From Ensifer sp. IC4062 (GTDB taxonomy: Bacteria; Pseudomonadota; Alphaproteobacteria; Rhizobiales; Rhizobiaceae), in the NCBI RefSeq assembly GCF_020193575.1, contig NZ_JADYVD010000004.1:124001-188000 (forward strand): a stretch of 64,000 nt of DNA. Reading direction: 5' to 3'. Position 1 is the first letter of the stretch. Each line of letters starts with the position of its first letter. The position numbers were made by a program, and so were the translations under genes. The notes below the pieces were generated by a model. That model worked only from the letters and a program-made list of their open reading frames with translations, ran no database searches and was not told where the DNA came from. Positions 62,232 to 64,000 of this stretch are shown here, in pieces.

Positions 62232-63124
62232 ACAAGTTCGGCAATCGAAAGCGAAATCAACCCGAGCGGCAGCGGCAGGAAGAAATAGATCGCACGGAAG
62301 GCGATCAAAGCACCGATGGTCGCGGAACTGCCAAGCAGAAATGCTACCGTTGCCTCGATCACGCCAATGCCTCCTGGAACATGGCTGACGAGTGCGGCGG
62401 CATTGGCACTTACATACGCCGTCGCCGTATCGAAGAACGTCGGATTTCCGAAGGCTCGCAGCAACTGGTGCAGACACGCACTGACACAAAGGAAATTGAC
62501 CGTGCCAACGATCAGTTGGCAGAACGCGATCGGCGCCGACGGCATTTCGAACCTCCAGCGAAATACCCGAACCGATCCTTTGAGAAAGTACGCAAGAAGC
62601 AAGTAAGCGCTCGAGGCGCCAATGCAGGTCACGCCGAATATGAGGACACCGGTTCGGGATAATCCGATGATCCGCGCTGGACCCGCCGGCATGATCAGAC
62701 AACAAATACCGGCCAATGTGATAAGACCCAGGCCGACAGTGACTCCGCAGAAGAGAATGATCTTTGCAACTTCTTCGGCACTCAGCCCCCAGCGCGAATA
62801 GAACCGATATCGGACGGCCCCGCTGCTTAAAGCCGCGCCTCCGACGTTGTGGCCAATCGCGAGGCTGGTGAACGAGGCGATCGCGACTTGTTTGTAGGCA
62901 AGCTCTCGCCCAACGTAACGCACGGCAAGCGCATCAAAAAACGTCAGGCAAAAATATGATAGAAAGACGAAGCTGACAGCGGTGAGCAGATGTCCCGGTG
63001 GAATCTGCCAGATCGAGGCTGTGATCTCGTCCACGCCGTACTTGCTGAGGGTGCGATAGATCAACCAGCCCGCCAGAATGATGGCGGCGACGACAAACAA
63101 CCTTGCAAAATGCCTCATAGCCAT
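62186..63124 (-). CDS. UPF0104/YbhN-like membrane protein (lysylphosphatidylglycerol-synthase TM family)
   Basis: A 312-residue membrane protein with eight or so helices of the LPG_synthase_TM/UPF0104 family: GHNVGGAALSSGAVRYRFYSRWGLS and LVSHVPGGIGVIEATVAFLLG are the recognisable conserved blocks. It lacks the soluble aminoacyl-transferase domain of MprF, so it is probably a lipid transporter or flippase-like protein rather than a synthase. Its end overlaps the convergent phospholipase-D gene by 46 bases. Two nearby ATGs (63124, 63118) are possible. Confidence 0.85.
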   Translation of the reverse strand: MAMRHFARLFVVAAIILAGWLIYRTLSKYGVDEITASIWQIPPGHLLTAVSFVFLSYFCLTFFDALAVRYVGRELAYKQVAIASFTSLAIGHNVGGAALSSGAVRYRFYSRWGLSAEEVAKIILFCGVTVGLGLITLAGICCLIMPAGPARIIGLSRTGVLIFGVTCIGASSAYLLLAYFLKGSVRVFRWRFEMPSAPIAFCQLIVGTVNFLCVSACLHQLLRAFGNPTFFDTATAYVSANAAALVSHVPGGIGVIEATVAFLLGSSATIGALIAFRAIYFFLPLPLGLISLSIAELVHRDDGKSLASKAKN

Positions 63125-63148
63125 ACGTGCTGTTCCCACACCTCCACC

Positions 63149-63174
63149 GGAACGAAAAGCAGCTCCCGGGTGTT
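63149..63174 (+). promoter_or_regulatory. EcfG/RpoE2-type promoter
   Basis: GGAAC at 63149-63153, 17 bases, TGTT at 63171-63174, about 30 bases before the ATG of the endonuclease/phosphatase-family gene. Confidence 0.55.
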
Positions 63175-63204
63175 CCAAAAGTGCGAGATCACCGAAATGA
63201 GATC

Positions 63205-63945
63205 ATGCGACGGCGGATACGCTTCCTCACCTACAACGTGCACAGTTGCTTCGGCACCGACCGCAAGCTCGACCCCGTTCGTATCGCTACTGTCATCAGC
63301 GAATGCCGGCCGGATATTATCGCCTTGCAGGAAGTGGATGTCGGTCGCGTGCGCAGCGGCGGAATTGACCAGGCCCACATGATTGCCGCGCATCTGCAGA
63401 TGGAGGCGCAATTTCACCCGGCTCTCCACCTGAAGGACGAAAAATATGGAGATGCGGTACTGACTTCATTGCCCATGCGCTTGGTCAAAGCTGGCGCCCT
63501 GCCGTCCGTCGGAGAGTCCCGAGGGGCGCTCTGGGTCGAAGTCGATCTGGCTGATGTCAACCTTCAAATCGTCGTTACGCACCTCGGGCTGCGCGGCTCC
63601 GACCGCGTGCGCCAGGCAACGACGCTTTTCGGACCAGGCTGGCTCGGCGGAATAGATCACCGGGAGGCGCCCGTGGTCCTGGCGGGCGACTTCAACGCGA
63701 CGCCTCGCTCGGCGGCCTATAAGCTCGTGGCCCGACAGCTTAGAGATGCGCAGCTGCAGACGGATGCGAAGCCGCGACCGACCTTCCCCTCGAGATTGCC
63801 TCTCTTGAGGATAGACCATGTCTTCGTCGGTGAAATAGACGTGGTGCGTTGCGAGGTGCACAATACCGCCCTGGCGCGCGTCGCCTCCGATCACCTACCG
63901 CTCGTCGCAGAACTGGAGATTGATCTCTCCAAGGAACAAGACTGA
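63205..63945 (+). CDS. Endonuclease/exonuclease/phosphatase-family protein (YbhP-like)
   Basis: A 246-residue protein of the metal-dependent EEP fold: TYNVHSCFG near residue 7, LQEVDVGR with the metal-binding Glu, THLGLRG with a catalytic His, LAGDFNATP and the closing SDHLPLVAEL with the paired Asp-His. Relatives hydrolyse phosphodiesters in nucleic acids, lipids or inositol phosphates. The ATG at 63205 puts the conserved strand at the start; the longer frame adds an unconserved leader. It stands divergently beside the YbhN-like gene, as in the clsB-ybhN-ybhP set. Confidence 0.85.
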   Translation: MRRRIRFLTYNVHSCFGTDRKLDPVRIATVISECRPDIIALQEVDVGRVRSGGIDQAHMIAAHLQMEAQFHPALHLKDEKYGDAVLTSLPMRLVKAGALPSVGESRGALWVEVDLADVNLQIVVTHLGLRGSDRVRQATTLFGPGWLGGIDHREAPVVLAGDFNATPRSAAYKLVARQLRDAQLQTDAKPRPTFPSRLPLLRIDHVFVGEIDVVRCEVHNTALARVASDHLPLVAELEIDLSKEQD

Positions 63946-64000
63946 TGCACAGAGGTATAACAGAGATGGGTTTCTGGCCGTCGACGCGGGCGAGCGGCCG

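Overview
The window looks like a high-GC alphaproteobacterial replicon of the Rhizobiaceae type (Sinorhizobium/Ensifer-like). Supporting signs are an HWE-type histidine kinase fragment, a coxMNOP-type oxidase cluster, rhizobial small stress proteins, and many promoters of the alphaproteobacterial general-stress sigma factor (EcfG/RpoE2: GGAAC, 16-17 bases, then a GTT-like -10). No rRNA, tRNA, CRISPR array, insertion sequence or replication origin was seen. The content (alternative oxidases, glycan genes, stress proteins) suggests an accessory replicon or island, but that is inference.

Layout. 1-3.6 kb: end of a histidine kinase and its single-domain response regulator, an MFS exporter divergent from a TetR regulator with three shared palindromic operators, and a small XRE regulator. 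3.6-7.3 kb: a SbmA/YddA-like ABC exporter, then the queuosine-precursor operon queC-queD-queE behind a preQ1-I riboswitch. 7.6-13.7 kb: a periplasmic molybdenum aldehyde oxidoreductase (paoABC type) and a CHASE4-GGDEF-EAL protein. 13.9-18.1 kb: small stress proteins (CsbD, DUF4142, others) and a cysteine hydrolase, mostly with EcfG-type promoters. 18.3-24.9 kb: cytochromes c and a seven-gene coxMNOP/ctaG-type oxidase operon. 25-28.3 kb: more small stress proteins (DUF1328, YciF-like) and a decayed CYP152 peroxygenase gene. 28.3-46.2 kb: a large glycan cluster, with an eight-gene minus-strand operon (three nucleotide-sugar epimerase/decarboxylases, four glycosyltransferases, a methyltransferase), a plus-strand dehydrogenase pair, a phosphoribosyltransferase-kinase fusion, inositol-3-phosphate synthase plus phosphatase plus a xylosidase-like hydrolase, and a FrhB-like/pyruvyl-transferase-like pair. 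46.8-52.5 kb: a second cytochrome c oxidase operon with subunits I and III fused. 52.7-64 kb: an alcohol dehydrogenase/SDR pair, cell-envelope stress proteins (DUF3618, holin-like, YihY), a frameshifted FKBP isomerase, and a cluster resembling E. coli clsB-ybhN-ybhP.

How it fits together. About twenty matches to the EcfG/RpoE2 promoter precede separate transcription units on both strands, and most have an ORF with a ribosome binding site shortly downstream. I read the window as a general-stress-response island coupling envelope protection, alternative respiration and a stress-induced glycan or inositol-glycoconjugate pathway. The least described part is the 28-46 kb glycan cluster. Promoters were found by eye, and family assignments rest on recognised motifs rather than database searches.
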